The position numbers were made by a program, and so were the translations under genes. The notes beneath the pieces are model-generated. The model was not told the DNA's origin and did no database searches. It saw only the letters and a list, made by a program, of their open reading frames with translations. From assembly GCF_019880305.1 (NCBI RefSeq), contig NZ_CP082301.1, positions 6,944,001-7,008,000 of the forward strand: a stretch of 64,000 bases of DNA. The letters run 5' to 3'. Of this stretch, positions 1 to 8,238 are shown piece after piece (the stretch's first letter is position 1; the number at the start of each line of letters is the position of its first letter). Source of the stretch: Streptomyces decoyicus. Lineage in GTDB: Bacteria > Actinomycetota > Actinomycetes > Streptomycetales > Streptomycetaceae.

Positions 1-555
1 TGGGTCACGTACCAGCACAAGCTCTTCGGCACCATGACGTTCAACGCGGTGCCCTTCATGGAGCCGTCCCAGGACTTCATCAAGGCGGGCTCGACCGAGA
101 TCTGGGAGTACATCAATCCCAACCACGACGCCCACCCGATGCATGTCCACCTCGTCAACTTCCAAGTGTTGAACAGGCAGCCGATCGATGCGGCCGCCTA
201 CCAGGCGGATTACGAAAAGTGGCTTGATGGTGGCCGCAAACCGGAGGACCGACCGGTGTTGGCGAACTACCTCACCGGTCCGCCGATTCCGCCGGACCCG
301 GACGAAGCACTGTCCGACAAGGACACGTTCAAGTCTTATCCGGAGACGGTGACCAGAATCATCATTCAGGAATTCGGCCTGCCGGGTACGATCGCGTCGA
401 TTCCGGGCAGTGGCGCCGAACTGCCGGCGACGTACGTCCACCACTGCCACATCCTCGAACACGAAGACGACGACCTGATGCGCCCGTGGACGATCGTCGG
501 CGACGGCGACCACGGCGGCGGCGACCATGGCGGCGGCCACGGGCACGGCCACTGA
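1..555 (+). CDS. Multicopper oxidase, C-terminal part (5' truncated by window edge)
   Basis: The reading frame is open from base 1, so only the C-terminal cupredoxin domain (about 184 residues) is visible. Copper-binding motifs are clear: the HPMHVHLVNF block and the YVHHCHILEHEDDDLM block, which carries the type 1 copper Cys, its His ligands and an axial Met. These are the L3 and L4 motifs of three-domain, CotA/bilirubin-oxidase-like multicopper oxidases, which oxidise phenols or metals with reduction of O2 to water. The protein ends in a Gly/His/Asp-rich tail (GDHGGGDHGGGHGHGH), possibly a copper-loading or metal-buffering tail (inference). A hairpin follows 23 bases after the stop. The substrate cannot be inferred. 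Confidence 0.9.
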   Translation, partial: WVTYQHKLFGTMTFNAVPFMEPSQDFIKAGSTEIWEYINPNHDAHPMHVHLVNFQVLNRQPIDAAAYQADYEKWLDGGRKPEDRPVLANYLTGPPIPPDPDEALSDKDTFKSYPETVTRIIIQEFGLPGTIASIPGSGAELPATYVHHCHILEHEDDDLMRPWTIVGDGDHGGGDHGGGHGHGH

Positions 556-578
556 CGGATCGATTTACCCGCGTGCGT

Positions 579-615
579 GTGCCGGTCCGCGCCCCAAAGG
601 GACCTGGGCCGGCAC
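579..615. terminator. Hairpin between convergent genes
   Basis: Arms GTGCCGGTCC (579-588) and GGGCCGGCAC (606-615) pair over 10 bp with one G-U pair. The hairpin lies between the convergent multicopper oxidase and the small secreted protein gene, so it probably serves both strands. There is no T-tract, as is usual in Streptomyces. Confidence 0.55.
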
Positions 616-666
616 TGACGCCGTGCTCCCGCTGACCTGCATCACAGGCACGTGCCTGGCGGGGTC

Positions 667-996
667 TCAGCAGCTCCTGAGGCCGGCCTTGAACCCGGAC
701 TCGTAGCCGTCCACAAAGCCCCGATTGTATGCAGCGAAGCCGCGTGACGAGCCGTAATCTTCGCTCCTGTAGTGGCAGTTGGAGCGGCCATCGGAAAATC
801 CTGTCCTGAACCCATCGCGGTACCCCTCGGCGTAACTTGTTCTTGGCTGAGGGCGACCTGGGATCGTTGTCTGTGTTGAGGTCTGTGCAGCCGTCACGGT
901 GTCAGTCGCAGCGGGTGCGGCCGAAGCCGAGAACAGAAGCGCTGTCGCGGCAACTGCCGGAATCGTGAGGGCTGTGAGAATCCTCTTGACGGACAT
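667..996 (-). CDS. Small secreted protein with duplicated G-[FY]-x-x-G repeat
   Basis: A 109-residue protein with a Sec signal peptide: a basic start (MSVKR), a hydrophobic core and a likely cut after SASAAPA at about residue 30. The mature part contains two similar halves, EGYRDGFRTGFSDGRSNC and RGFVDGYESGFKAGLRSC. Each has aromatic-glycine pairs every four residues and each ends in a Cys, so the two Cys may form a disulfide in the oxidising exterior. I recognise no family and assign no function. It could be a small cell-wall or surface protein. It is monocistronic, convergent with the multicopper oxidase. Confidence 0.75.
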   Translation of the reverse strand: MSVKRILTALTIPAVAATALLFSASAAPAATDTVTAAQTSTQTTIPGRPQPRTSYAEGYRDGFRTGFSDGRSNCHYRSEDYGSSRGFAAYNRGFVDGYESGFKAGLRSC

Positions 997-1475
997 GACT
1001 GTTTCCTTCGGTCAGCTGGAACAGGCTGCAATTGAACGTCGCGACGCCGAAGTGAGGGGCGCTTGAGGTCGCTCACAGGAGTTCCATGCGTCGTGCAAGT
1101 GGTCACTGGAACGACGAGACTCAAGGGCGTCGTCGTCTCCGATGGGGGCTTCGACTCGCGAGGAGGATTGCAGCCCGCAAATTACACCTTCTCTCTCCTT
1201 GATACGCCGCTTGGGTTGCTCTGTCCAATTCTGCGAAAGAAGCGCCGCCCCGGAGCCAACACCGGTGTCGGGCCGGGCTCTGCGCCCACCTCGATGCGCG
1301 CGGCGCGCCTCCATTACCTCCCGCGTAATCGACCCCCACCCCCGTCACCCGGCAAGGTGAAGCCATCGGTTCACGGGCCGGCGCACTCCGGCCCGTGGGC
1401 CGGTTCCGGCACAGCGCCGTTTCGGGATGTGGCTGTCAAGAGTCGTTCGGGGCTCACGAGGAGCAGGAGTAGGTC
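997..1475. other. Intergenic region with hairpin, no supported gene
   Basis: This 479-base gap separates two divergent genes and should hold both promoters. No reading frame here has convincing codon bias or a ribosome site. A perfect hairpin, CACGGGCCGG (1372-1381), 6-base loop, CCGGCCCGTG (1388-1397), lies about 80 bases before the NTF2-like gene and could be a terminator or an operator. Confidence 0.4.
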
Positions 1476-1898
1476 ATGACACAGCAGGAGCAGCACGAGC
1501 GGCAGGTTTCGCGGCAGTCCGCGGACGCGGGGGAGCGGTACGCGGTGGCCGTTGCGCGGTACTTCGAGGCCTGGAATGCGACCGAGGAGGGGGCGCGGGC
1601 CAAGGCCGTTGCGGCGGCCTTCGGGGATGACGCCACGTATACCGATCCGTTGGCCGATGTCGCGGGGCATGAGGGACTGGTGGCTGCCATCGCGGGGGCG
1701 CAGGCACAGTTCCCCGGGTTTGTGTTCCGGCCGTTGGGGGGCGTGGACGGGCACCACGACCTTGCGCGGTTCGGGTGGGAGCTGGTCAGTGTGGCGGATG
1801 GTGCGGCGCCGGTGGCCGGGTTCGATGTGGTGCGGCTGGGGGCGGACGGGCGGATCCGGTCCGTCTTCGGGTTCCTGGACCGGGTGCCCGCAGCCTGA
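1476..1898 (+). CDS. NTF2/SnoaL-like domain protein
   Basis: A 140-residue single-domain protein. The stretch from about residue 20 (AVARYFEAWNATEEGARAKA) through DATYTDPLADVAGHEGL to GRIRSVFGFLD has the pattern of SnoaL-like/NTF2 folds: an N-terminal helix pair, then a beta cone with DPL and a terminal [IV]xxxxGFLD strand. These proteins are small polyketide cyclases, isomerases or ligand-binding proteins, and the substrate cannot be told. The ATG is preceded by AGGAG at a good distance. It is convergent with the MmyB-type regulator gene. Confidence 0.75.
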   Translation: MTQQEQHERQVSRQSADAGERYAVAVARYFEAWNATEEGARAKAVAAAFGDDATYTDPLADVAGHEGLVAAIAGAQAQFPGFVFRPLGGVDGHHDLARFGWELVSVADGAAPVAGFDVVRLGADGRIRSVFGFLDRVPAA

Positions 1899-1985
1899 AC
1901 CCACTGGCCCGCAGTCCGAACGCGCTGGCCCCAGTCGGAACGCGCAGCGAGCCGGCGGCCGCCCGCAGCCTGTACGCGCCGCCCG

Positions 1986-2807
1986 CTACAGGTTCACCTC
2001 CCGCAGATACGCCACCGTCTCCGGATCGGCCGGCAGCAAGGTCTCCACGGCCAGTTCGGAGACGGTCACATCCATCGGGGTGTTGAACGTGGCGATGGTC
2101 GAGATGAAGGACAGCACGGTGTCGTCGTGTTCGAGCATCATGGGCAGGGCGAAGGGGGCGTGTTCGCCGAAGGCGGCCTTCTCGCGGCCGTCCGGCGGCA
2201 GGGGGTAGGCGTTCACCTCGTCGTAGAGCGCGCGCAGGGGGGAGGAGCGCATCAGGGCCAACTGGCGTTCCATCTGGGCGAGGAGGTGGCCGCGCCATTC
2301 GAGGTAGTTGCGGATGCGGGGGGCCAGACCGTCCGGGTGCATGGTGAGGCGCATGGCGTTCAGCGGGGGCTGGAGGAGGGCGGGGGCGACGCCCTCCAGC
2401 AGCATGGTGATGCCGCGGTTCGCCGCCACTACGTGGTAGGTCCCGTCGACCACCAGGGCGGGGAAGGGTTCGTAGCCGGTCAGGAGGCGTTCCATGCCGG
2501 AGCGCAGGGCGGCCATCGACGGGTCGTCGAGCGGGGTCTCCGGGAACGTCGGGGCATAGCCCGCCGCGATCAGCAGGGCATTGCGCTCCCGTACGGGGAC
2601 GTCGAGGTGTTCGGCCAGGCGGAGCACCATCTCCTGGCTGGGGCGGGAGCGGCCGGTCTCGATGAAGCTGATGTGGCGGGCGGAGGAGTCGGCGCGCAGT
2701 GCCAGTTCCAGCTGGCTGATCCGGCGCCGGTCGCGCCATTCGCGCAGCAGCGCGCCCACGCCCACGCCCGTGGCCGTCTCCGGCGAGGAAGCCGCAGCAG
2801 TTGTCAT
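1986..2807 (-). CDS. XRE-family regulator with MmyB-like ligand-binding domain
   Basis: A 273-residue DNA-binding protein. Residues about 18-74 form a Cro/CI helix-turn-helix (LREWRDRRRISQLELALRAD, then SARHISFIETGRSRPSQEMV). Residues about 100-270 match the MmyB-like PAS-type domain common in actinobacteria, including NRGITMLLEGVAP and LEHDDTVLSFISTIATFNTP. Such regulators usually control an adjacent oxidoreductase, but the nearest divergent gene here is pterin carbinolamine dehydratase. No Shine-Dalgarno sequence precedes the ATG (the upstream bases on this strand are pyrimidine-rich), so the mRNA may be leaderless or the start may differ. Confidence 0.88.
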   Translation of the reverse strand: MTTAAASSPETATGVGVGALLREWRDRRRISQLELALRADSSARHISFIETGRSRPSQEMVLRLAEHLDVPVRERNALLIAAGYAPTFPETPLDDPSMAALRSGMERLLTGYEPFPALVVDGTYHVVAANRGITMLLEGVAPALLQPPLNAMRLTMHPDGLAPRIRNYLEWRGHLLAQMERQLALMRSSPLRALYDEVNAYPLPPDGREKAAFGEHAPFALPMMLEHDDTVLSFISTIATFNTPMDVTVSELAVETLLPADPETVAYLREVNL

Positions 2808-3016
2808 GGGAGGGACGGTAGCCGAGGGGCGGTGCCGGTGGGGCGTACGGGAGGGGCCGTGCCGTGCGGGCGCGAAAGTGTCGTCGGCGTGCCACGCTGG
2901 AAGGGGTGTGGCCGTCGCGGCAGTGGGTGGCGGTCACGGACAGGGACGTCCATGCAGGTCCGTGTGTATCGGGGACCGGCTCGTCGGTAGCCGGGACACG
3001 GGGAGAGGCGAGCGCC

Positions 3017-3328
3017 ATGAATGCTCAGCTGGAACCGCTCAGCTTCAAGGAGATCGAGGACCGGCTCGCGGAGCTGCCCGGCTGGTCCGTCGAGGGCGGG
3101 ATGCTGTGCCGTGGCTACGCCTTCCACGGGCATTTCCCTGCCGCCGTCATGGTCATCCATATTGCGCAGATCCAGGAGGAGTTGGGCCATCATGCCGATC
3201 TGACGCTGGGGTACAACCGGCTCGCGGTCTCGGTGAACACCCACAGCATCGGTGGCCGGATCACCCATCTCGACTTCGGGCTCGCCCACCGGATCGAGGC
3301 GATCGCACCGGGGCACGGCGCGCGTTGA
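3017..3328 (+). CDS. phhB: Pterin-4-alpha-carbinolamine dehydratase
   Basis: A 103-residue protein, the usual length of the PCD/DCoH family. It dehydrates 4a-hydroxytetrahydropterin during pterin cofactor recycling. The family pattern is present: an N-terminal helix (FKEIEDRLAELPGWSVEGG), the histidine pair in EELGHHADLTLGYN and the C-terminal THSIGGRITHLDFGLAHRI block with the third catalytic His. I chose the ATG at 3017 because GGGAGAGG lies just upstream and the family start falls here. No aromatic amino acid hydroxylase is nearby. A tandem repeat array begins about 9 bases after the stop. Confidence 0.88.
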   Translation: MNAQLEPLSFKEIEDRLAELPGWSVEGGMLCRGYAFHGHFPAAVMVIHIAQIQEELGHHADLTLGYNRLAVSVNTHSIGGRITHLDFGLAHRIEAIAPGHGAR

Positions 3329-3336
3329 CCCGGTGG

Positions 3337-3445
3337 GGACCCGAGGACCCGAGGACCCGAGGACGTGAGGACCCGAGGGCCTGAGGACGTGAGGACCCGA
3401 GGGCCTGAGGACGTGAGGACCCGAGGGCCTGAGGACGTGAAGACC
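3337..3445. repeat. 24-bp tandem repeat built from 8-bp subunits
   Basis: Three exact copies of a 24-bp unit (3359-3382, 3383-3406, 3407-3430) begin with GAGGACGTGAGGACCC, followed by a partial fourth copy. Just before them are looser GAGGACCC octamers, so the 24-mer is itself three octamers. The array lies between phhB and the convergent BrkB gene. Confidence 0.9.
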
Positions 3446-3509
3446 GGGGGCTGTGGCCGCAGTCAGTGGAAGGCCGCAGTTTGTGAATGGCCGTACGCCG
3501 GCGGCGCCC

Positions 3510-4457
3510 TCAGCTCCCCGTGCGTGGCCGTACCACCACCCGCCCGGCGCGTGCCAGTTCCACGTTGAACTGGGCGCCGGACAGCAGCGACAGATGGGAG
3601 AACCACAGCCAGATCAGGAACACCACCGGCCCGGCGAGCGACCCGTAGAGCCGGTTGAAGGTGCCGACGTACGAGGTGTAGACCGCGAAGGCGGCGGACG
3701 AGACCAGCCAGAGGAGGACGGCAACCACCCCGCCGGGAGCCGCCCTGCGCACACCGCGGGAACTGGGCGGTCCGGAGCGGAAGAGGACCATCGCCAGGAT
3801 CGTGGCCAGGAGCAGCAGCAGGGGCCACTTCAGCAGGTTCCAGGTCGCCTCGCCCGCCTCGCCGAGCCCGATGGCGCGGCCCAGCGCGGTGGCGATCGGC
3901 CCGCTCACCAGCAGCGCCACCGCACTGCTGATCAGCAGCGCCATCAGCAGGAGGGCCGTCATGAGAATGCGCGGGGCCTTGCGCCACGGCGGCCGGTCGT
4001 CCTTGGTGCGGTTCATGGCGTGCAGGGCGCGGCGGAACACGGCCAGATAGCTGCACGACGACCACAGCGCACTGACCAGGGCGCCGCCCAGCACCACCCA
4101 TGCCGCGGTGCGCTGATGTGCCATGCCGACCAGCGCCCGGTGGACGGCCGGGCCCGACTGGGCCGGGGCGATCGAACTGATCTGGTTGATGAGCTGCTCG
4201 GTGGCCGCCGGATCGGCGAGACCGATCAGCGACACCGTGACGATCAGCGACGGCAGCAGCGCCAGCACCGAGTAGTAGGTCAGGCTCGCGGCCCAGTCCG
4301 TCACATCGTCGTGCCACACCGACATCGGTGTACGGCGCAGTGCGGTGCGGCACTGGGCCCACGTCGGCAGCGCGGCCGGCTGCCTCGGTCCCGCCGCCCC
4401 GAGTGCACGGTCCAGCAGCGTCCGGTCCAGCCCGCGGCGCATACCGCTCCCGCCCAT
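3510..4457 (-). CDS. YihY/BrkB-family membrane protein
   Basis: A 315-residue integral membrane protein with about six hydrophobic segments. Family features include DWAASLTYYSVLALLPSL (the conserved segment in TM1), a central TM pair around ALLLMALLISSAVALLVSG and the C-terminal FLIWLWFSHLSLLSGAQFN motif. The family was once annotated as ribonuclease BN and is now considered a transporter-like or envelope protein of unknown activity. The gene lies 90 bases downstream of the photolyase on the same strand and may be co-transcribed with it. Confidence 0.9.
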   Translation of the reverse strand: MGGSGMRRGLDRTLLDRALGAAGPRQPAALPTWAQCRTALRRTPMSVWHDDVTDWAASLTYYSVLALLPSLIVTVSLIGLADPAATEQLINQISSIAPAQSGPAVHRALVGMAHQRTAAWVVLGGALVSALWSSCSYLAVFRRALHAMNRTKDDRPPWRKAPRILMTALLLMALLISSAVALLVSGPIATALGRAIGLGEAGEATWNLLKWPLLLLLATILAMVLFRSGPPSSRGVRRAAPGGVVAVLLWLVSSAAFAVYTSYVGTFNRLYGSLAGPVVFLIWLWFSHLSLLSGAQFNVELARAGRVVVRPRTGS

Positions 4458-4547
4458 GTCGTATCCGTCCTCTCCGTATGGATCCGTCCTGCATCATCTC
4501 CCGGCACGGGGACCGCCCACGACACGGCGACCGTCCGGGGACCCCGC

Positions 4548-5927
4548 CTACTCCAGCCCGCGCGCCCGCTTGAAGCGCAGCAGCCCGTCCGCCAGGTCCA
4601 CCACGGGATCCGGATAGCCGTACGCCGCGCGCTCCGGCCCGGACAGCTTCCACGGCTGGTGGACCGCGGCGCCGTCGAGAGAGGACAGCTCCGGCACCCA
4701 GCGCCGGACGTACTCGCCCTGCGGGTCGAACCGTTTGGCCTGGACGAGCGGATTGAGCACCCGGTTGGGCCGGGTGTCGGTGCCGGTCCCGGCCACCCAC
4801 TGCCAGTTGAGCTGGTTGTTCGCCATATCGCCGTCCACCAGCAGATCCAGGAAGTGCCGCGCCCCCACCCGCCAGTCCACATACAGCGTCTTGGTCAGAA
4901 AGCTCGCCACCAGCATCCGGGCCCGGTTGTGCAGCCACCCCTCGTGCAGCAGCTGCCGCATCCCCGCGTCGACCACCGGATAGCCGGTGCGGCCTTCCTT
5001 CCACGCCGTCACCTCGGCCTCGTCGTACCGCCAGCGGTCGCCCTTGCCGCGGTAGTCGGCACTCGCCGCGTCCGGCCGGGCCGCCAGCACCTGATGATGG
5101 AAGTCCCGCCAGGCCAGCTGCCGTACGAACGCCTCGGCGCCGGGGTCCGGGCGGGCCGACGCCTTCTGCACCAGCTCCACCGGCGAGAGGCAGCCGAAGT
5201 GCAGATAGGACGAGAGCCGTGAGGTGGCGTCGCCCGGCAGATCGTCCTGCCGGTCCTGGTAGTCGCCCATGCCCGAGCGCTGCCAGGCCGTGAACCGGCG
5301 GCGGCCCGCCTGTTCGCCGCCCGCCGGCAGCGCGGGCGAGGGGGTCCCGTCCGGGCACAGGGCCTGGGCCGACGGCACGTCCTCGGACCGCCCCCCGGCC
5401 GGGACCCGTACGGACCGCGGCGCGGGCAGCACCGACCGCAGCCCCTCGGCCTGCCAGCGCCGGAAGTACGGGGTGAAGACCGCGAAGTGGTCCTTGCCCG
5501 GCCCGGAGGGCAGCACCGCGCCGGGCGGCACCGCCGTGATCACCGCGTCATGCACCACCAGCGCACGCCCCGCCGCAGCCAGCCCGGCACCCAACCTCCG
5601 CTCCCTGCGCAGCGCATAGCCGCTCACCCCGGCCGCGAGATGCACCTCGCCGGCTCCGGTCTCCGCCGCCACCCGGCAGGTCTCGGCGACCACGTCCCCC
5701 GTACGGATGACCAGCCGACCGCCGCGATCGCGCAGCCCCGCATCGAGATCGGCCAGCGCATCGGCCAGGAACGCCGCCCGATTGGGCACCATGAACCCGG
5801 CGTCGGCGACCCCCGTATCGACGACGAACAGCGGTACCACCTGCGTCGCGGAGCGCAGCGCGGCATGCAGCACCGGCTGGTCGTGCAGCCGGAGGTCGGA
5901 GCTGAACAGGCAGATCGCTACGTCCAT
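4548..5927 (-). CDS. phr: Deoxyribodipyrimidine photolyase
   Basis: A 459-residue protein, typical class I CPD photolyase length. It repairs UV cyclobutane dimers with light, using FADH and an antenna cofactor. The N-terminal photolyase domain begins with AICLFSSDLRLHDQPVLHAA. The FAD-binding domain carries LSSYLHFGCLSPVEL, FVRQLAWRDFHHQVL, the GYPVVDAGMRQL segment and the diagnostic WQWVAGTGTDTRPNRVLNP. The start ATG gives the expected N-terminus. Transcription is probably autonomous. The membrane protein gene downstream may be read through. Confidence 0.95.
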   Translation of the reverse strand: MDVAICLFSSDLRLHDQPVLHAALRSATQVVPLFVVDTGVADAGFMVPNRAAFLADALADLDAGLRDRGGRLVIRTGDVVAETCRVAAETGAGEVHLAAGVSGYALRRERRLGAGLAAAGRALVVHDAVITAVPPGAVLPSGPGKDHFAVFTPYFRRWQAEGLRSVLPAPRSVRVPAGGRSEDVPSAQALCPDGTPSPALPAGGEQAGRRRFTAWQRSGMGDYQDRQDDLPGDATSRLSSYLHFGCLSPVELVQKASARPDPGAEAFVRQLAWRDFHHQVLAARPDAASADYRGKGDRWRYDEAEVTAWKEGRTGYPVVDAGMRQLLHEGWLHNRARMLVASFLTKTLYVDWRVGARHFLDLLVDGDMANNQLNWQWVAGTGTDTRPNRVLNPLVQAKRFDPQGEYVRRWVPELSSLDGAAVHQPWKLSGPERAAYGYPDPVVDLADGLLRFKRARGLE

Positions 5928-5984
5928 GCCCTACGTCTACACCGAACCCGCGCCTCGCGAGCCGCCCGCGCGGGGCGCGCACCC

Positions 5985-7130
5985 TCAGGCGAAGGGCAGA
6001 CCGCGCCACGGCGAGGAGGGGTCCTGGGTGAGGACACGGTGGATATGTGCGGCCTCCGCGTACTGCGGGCCGAACCAGCCGTTGTCGAACGCCAGCATCC
6101 GGCCCAGCGCATAGCCCGCGGCGAACTCCTCCCACGAGCCGTACACCTCCCTGGCCAGTGCACCGGCCCGCGCCACAGCCTGCTCGGCCTGCTGCGGCGC
6201 GCACAGCCGGGCGCCCAGGCCCCAGCGGACGAGGTTGACGGCATGCGCGTGGTCCAGCGCGACGAGGGACACGACCTGGCCGTCCGCCGGCAGCAGCCCG
6301 TCCGTGCGGAACCGCTCCTCGTACCTGGTCACGAGCTCGGGGACGGCGGGCGCGTCCGCGGGGTCCGCAGAGCCCGCCGCTTCCTCGGTTTCCTTGTGGC
6401 CGGTCGTGCCCGCCGTGCCCGCCGTGTCCGCCGTGTCCGCTGTGTCCTCAGGGGAGTCGGCCTTCCGGCCGCGGGCCCGGGCACGCAGCGCCTGCTCCGT
6501 CTCCGCCGGTACGAACTGCCCGCCGAGCAGCTGGTCCAGACGCTGCTGCCAGCCGGCGGGGTCGGTCACCGACCACTGTTCGCGCAGCGTCTGCGCGTCC
6601 GCGGCGTGGTCGAGGAAGGCCGTACCGAGTTCGTTCCACGGCACGCTGTGGTGCACCGCTATCGGCGCACCGCATGCCAGCCCCTGGGCGACGGGCCCGT
6701 GCAGCGGGCCGCCGAAGTGGGTGACGAGCAGCCCGCCGGGCCGCACGCCGACCTGGGCACGCCGCTGCATCCAGGCGGCGCGGTGTGCGGGCGACGCGGC
6801 CAGATACGCGGCGCACGGCGTCCCGGGGTTGACCGCGAGCCGCCACTTGTCGTTCGGCCAGTCCTGCGCCAGCTCCTCCAGCGACACCCGGTCGAAGAAC
6901 TGCTGGGGCTGCCAGGGCGGCAGCATGCCGCGGGTCAGGACGGGGATGCACTTGCCGCCCGCCGTCGCATCGTCGTAGACCGGCAGGGGGTCCTGCCCCG
7001 GTTGCGGTGCCGCCAGATACAGGTCTTCACCGGCGATCGCCGCGATCTGACCGTCCCAGTCACCACGCGCCGTCGCTTCGTACAGCCGCCGCTCGGTGTC
7101 CGTCGGCGGCATCCATCCCGGAGTAGCCAC
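5985..7130 (-). CDS. SseB-like/DUF1266 two-domain protein
   Basis: A 381-residue protein. Residues about 10-180 resemble SseB N-terminal domains (AIAGEDLYLAAPQPGQDPLP and DKWRLAVNPGTPCAAYL). The C-terminal 90 residues (NLVRWGLGARLC, AREVYGSWEEFAAGYALGR, then DNGWFGPQYAEAAHIHRVL) fit DUF1266, the Trp/Arg/Asp-rich domain frequent in Streptomyces. The link between them (about 225-255) is Ala/Thr-rich with runs of ADTADTAGTAGT. No enzymatic motif is visible. DUF1266 proteins often sit near secretion or toxin loci, but no such neighbour is present. It is divergent from the methyltransferase at 7231. Confidence 0.7.
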   Translation of the reverse strand: MATPGWMPPTDTERRLYEATARGDWDGQIAAIAGEDLYLAAPQPGQDPLPVYDDATAGGKCIPVLTRGMLPPWQPQQFFDRVSLEELAQDWPNDKWRLAVNPGTPCAAYLAASPAHRAAWMQRRAQVGVRPGGLLVTHFGGPLHGPVAQGLACGAPIAVHHSVPWNELGTAFLDHAADAQTLREQWSVTDPAGWQQRLDQLLGGQFVPAETEQALRARARGRKADSPEDTADTADTAGTAGTTGHKETEEAAGSADPADAPAVPELVTRYEERFRTDGLLPADGQVVSLVALDHAHAVNLVRWGLGARLCAPQQAEQAVARAGALAREVYGSWEEFAAGYALGRMLAFDNGWFGPQYAEAAHIHRVLTQDPSSPWRGLPFA

Positions 7131-7230
7131 AGCCAGACCCTACGGTCACGCCCTGTTCCGCCGGAACCTGGGGTTACCGCAACGGCAAGGAGGATTGCAC
7201 CGGCGCGACCCGTCACCCAGGCTCGGTGTC

Positions 7231-8145
7231 ATGAGCAACGACGAACGGCCCGCGCCCGGACACGGCCACGGCCCCCACGACAGTGCGCACATCGACTGGG
7301 AGGTGTTCGGCCCGGTCCTCGAACAGGGCGCGGAGCTGCACACCCCGGTCTACGAGCAGGCCGCGGTCTGGCTGGGCGAACTGCTCATGGCGCACGCCGG
7401 CGCCGGTTTCGACGGGGTGCGCCGGGTGCTCGACATCGGCAGCGGGCCGGGCGTCGTCAGCTGTCTGCTGGCCCGTGCCTTCCCGGCCGCCGAAGTGGTC
7501 GCGGTGGATGCGAACGAGGTGCTCCTGGCGCGGGCCCGGGGCCGGGCCGGCCGCCTCGGGTTCGGGGACCGGGTCCGCACCCACCTCGCCGAACTCCCTG
7601 ACGGGCTCGACGCCCTGGGCGGCGCCGACCTCATCTGGTCGAGCAAGGCCCTGCACCATGTCGGGGACCAGCGTGCCGCGGTCGCCGCCCTCGCCGGTCA
7701 TCTGCGGCCCGGCGGACTGCTCGCCGTCGCCGAGGGCGGCCTCGCCGCCCGCTACCTGCCGCGCGACATCGGCATCGGCCGCCCGGGGCTCCAGTCCCGG
7801 CTCGACGCGGCCGGTGAGGAGTGGTTCACCGAGATGCGTACGGCGCTGCCCGGCGCGACCGACGACATCGAGGACTGGCCCGCCTTTCTCGCCGACGCGG
7901 GCCTGTGCACCCCGTGCTCCCGCAGCTTCCTGCTGGACCTGCCGGCCCCGCTGTCCGCCGAGGCGCGGGCCTACGTCCAGGAAACCCTGGCCCGCGGTCT
8001 CGACCTGTACGGCGACCGCCTCGACGAGGACGACTTCACCACCCTGGCCCGCCTCACCGACCCCGATGACGCCGCCGGTATCACCCGCCGCCCCGACACC
8101 TTTGTGCTGTCCGCGCAGACCGTGCACACGGCCCGCGCCCAGTAG
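7231..8145 (+). CDS. Class I SAM-dependent methyltransferase
   Basis: A 304-residue Rossmann-fold methyltransferase. SAM motif I is VLDIGSGPGVVSCLLAR (about residues 67-83), the acidic motif II follows in EVVAVDANEVLLARARGR, and motif III-IV lies in GADLIWSSKALHHVGD. A Gly/His-rich start (PGHGHGPHDSAH) precedes the fold. I chose the ATG at 7231 because the family fold begins soon after and the longer frame upstream runs through the divergent promoter. The methyl acceptor is unknown. The C-terminal part resembles small-molecule rather than rRNA methyltransferases. Confidence 0.85.
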   Translation: MSNDERPAPGHGHGPHDSAHIDWEVFGPVLEQGAELHTPVYEQAAVWLGELLMAHAGAGFDGVRRVLDIGSGPGVVSCLLARAFPAAEVVAVDANEVLLARARGRAGRLGFGDRVRTHLAELPDGLDALGGADLIWSSKALHHVGDQRAAVAALAGHLRPGGLLAVAEGGLAARYLPRDIGIGRPGLQSRLDAAGEEWFTEMRTALPGATDDIEDWPAFLADAGLCTPCSRSFLLDLPAPLSAEARAYVQETLARGLDLYGDRLDEDDFTTLARLTDPDDAAGITRRPDTFVLSAQTVHTARAQ

Positions 8146-8238
8146 TCCACGGCCCGGCGGCCACCGGCCGGGCAGGGCGCCGGGCGGCGGGCCGCTCCGC
8201 CGCCCATGACGTCACATCAGGTCCCGAAGCTTCCCGGA

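Noticed and set aside
3453..5222. A 589-residue plus-strand frame
   Set aside because: It runs antisense to the BrkB and photolyase genes, is Gln/Arg/Pro-biased and has no family motif.
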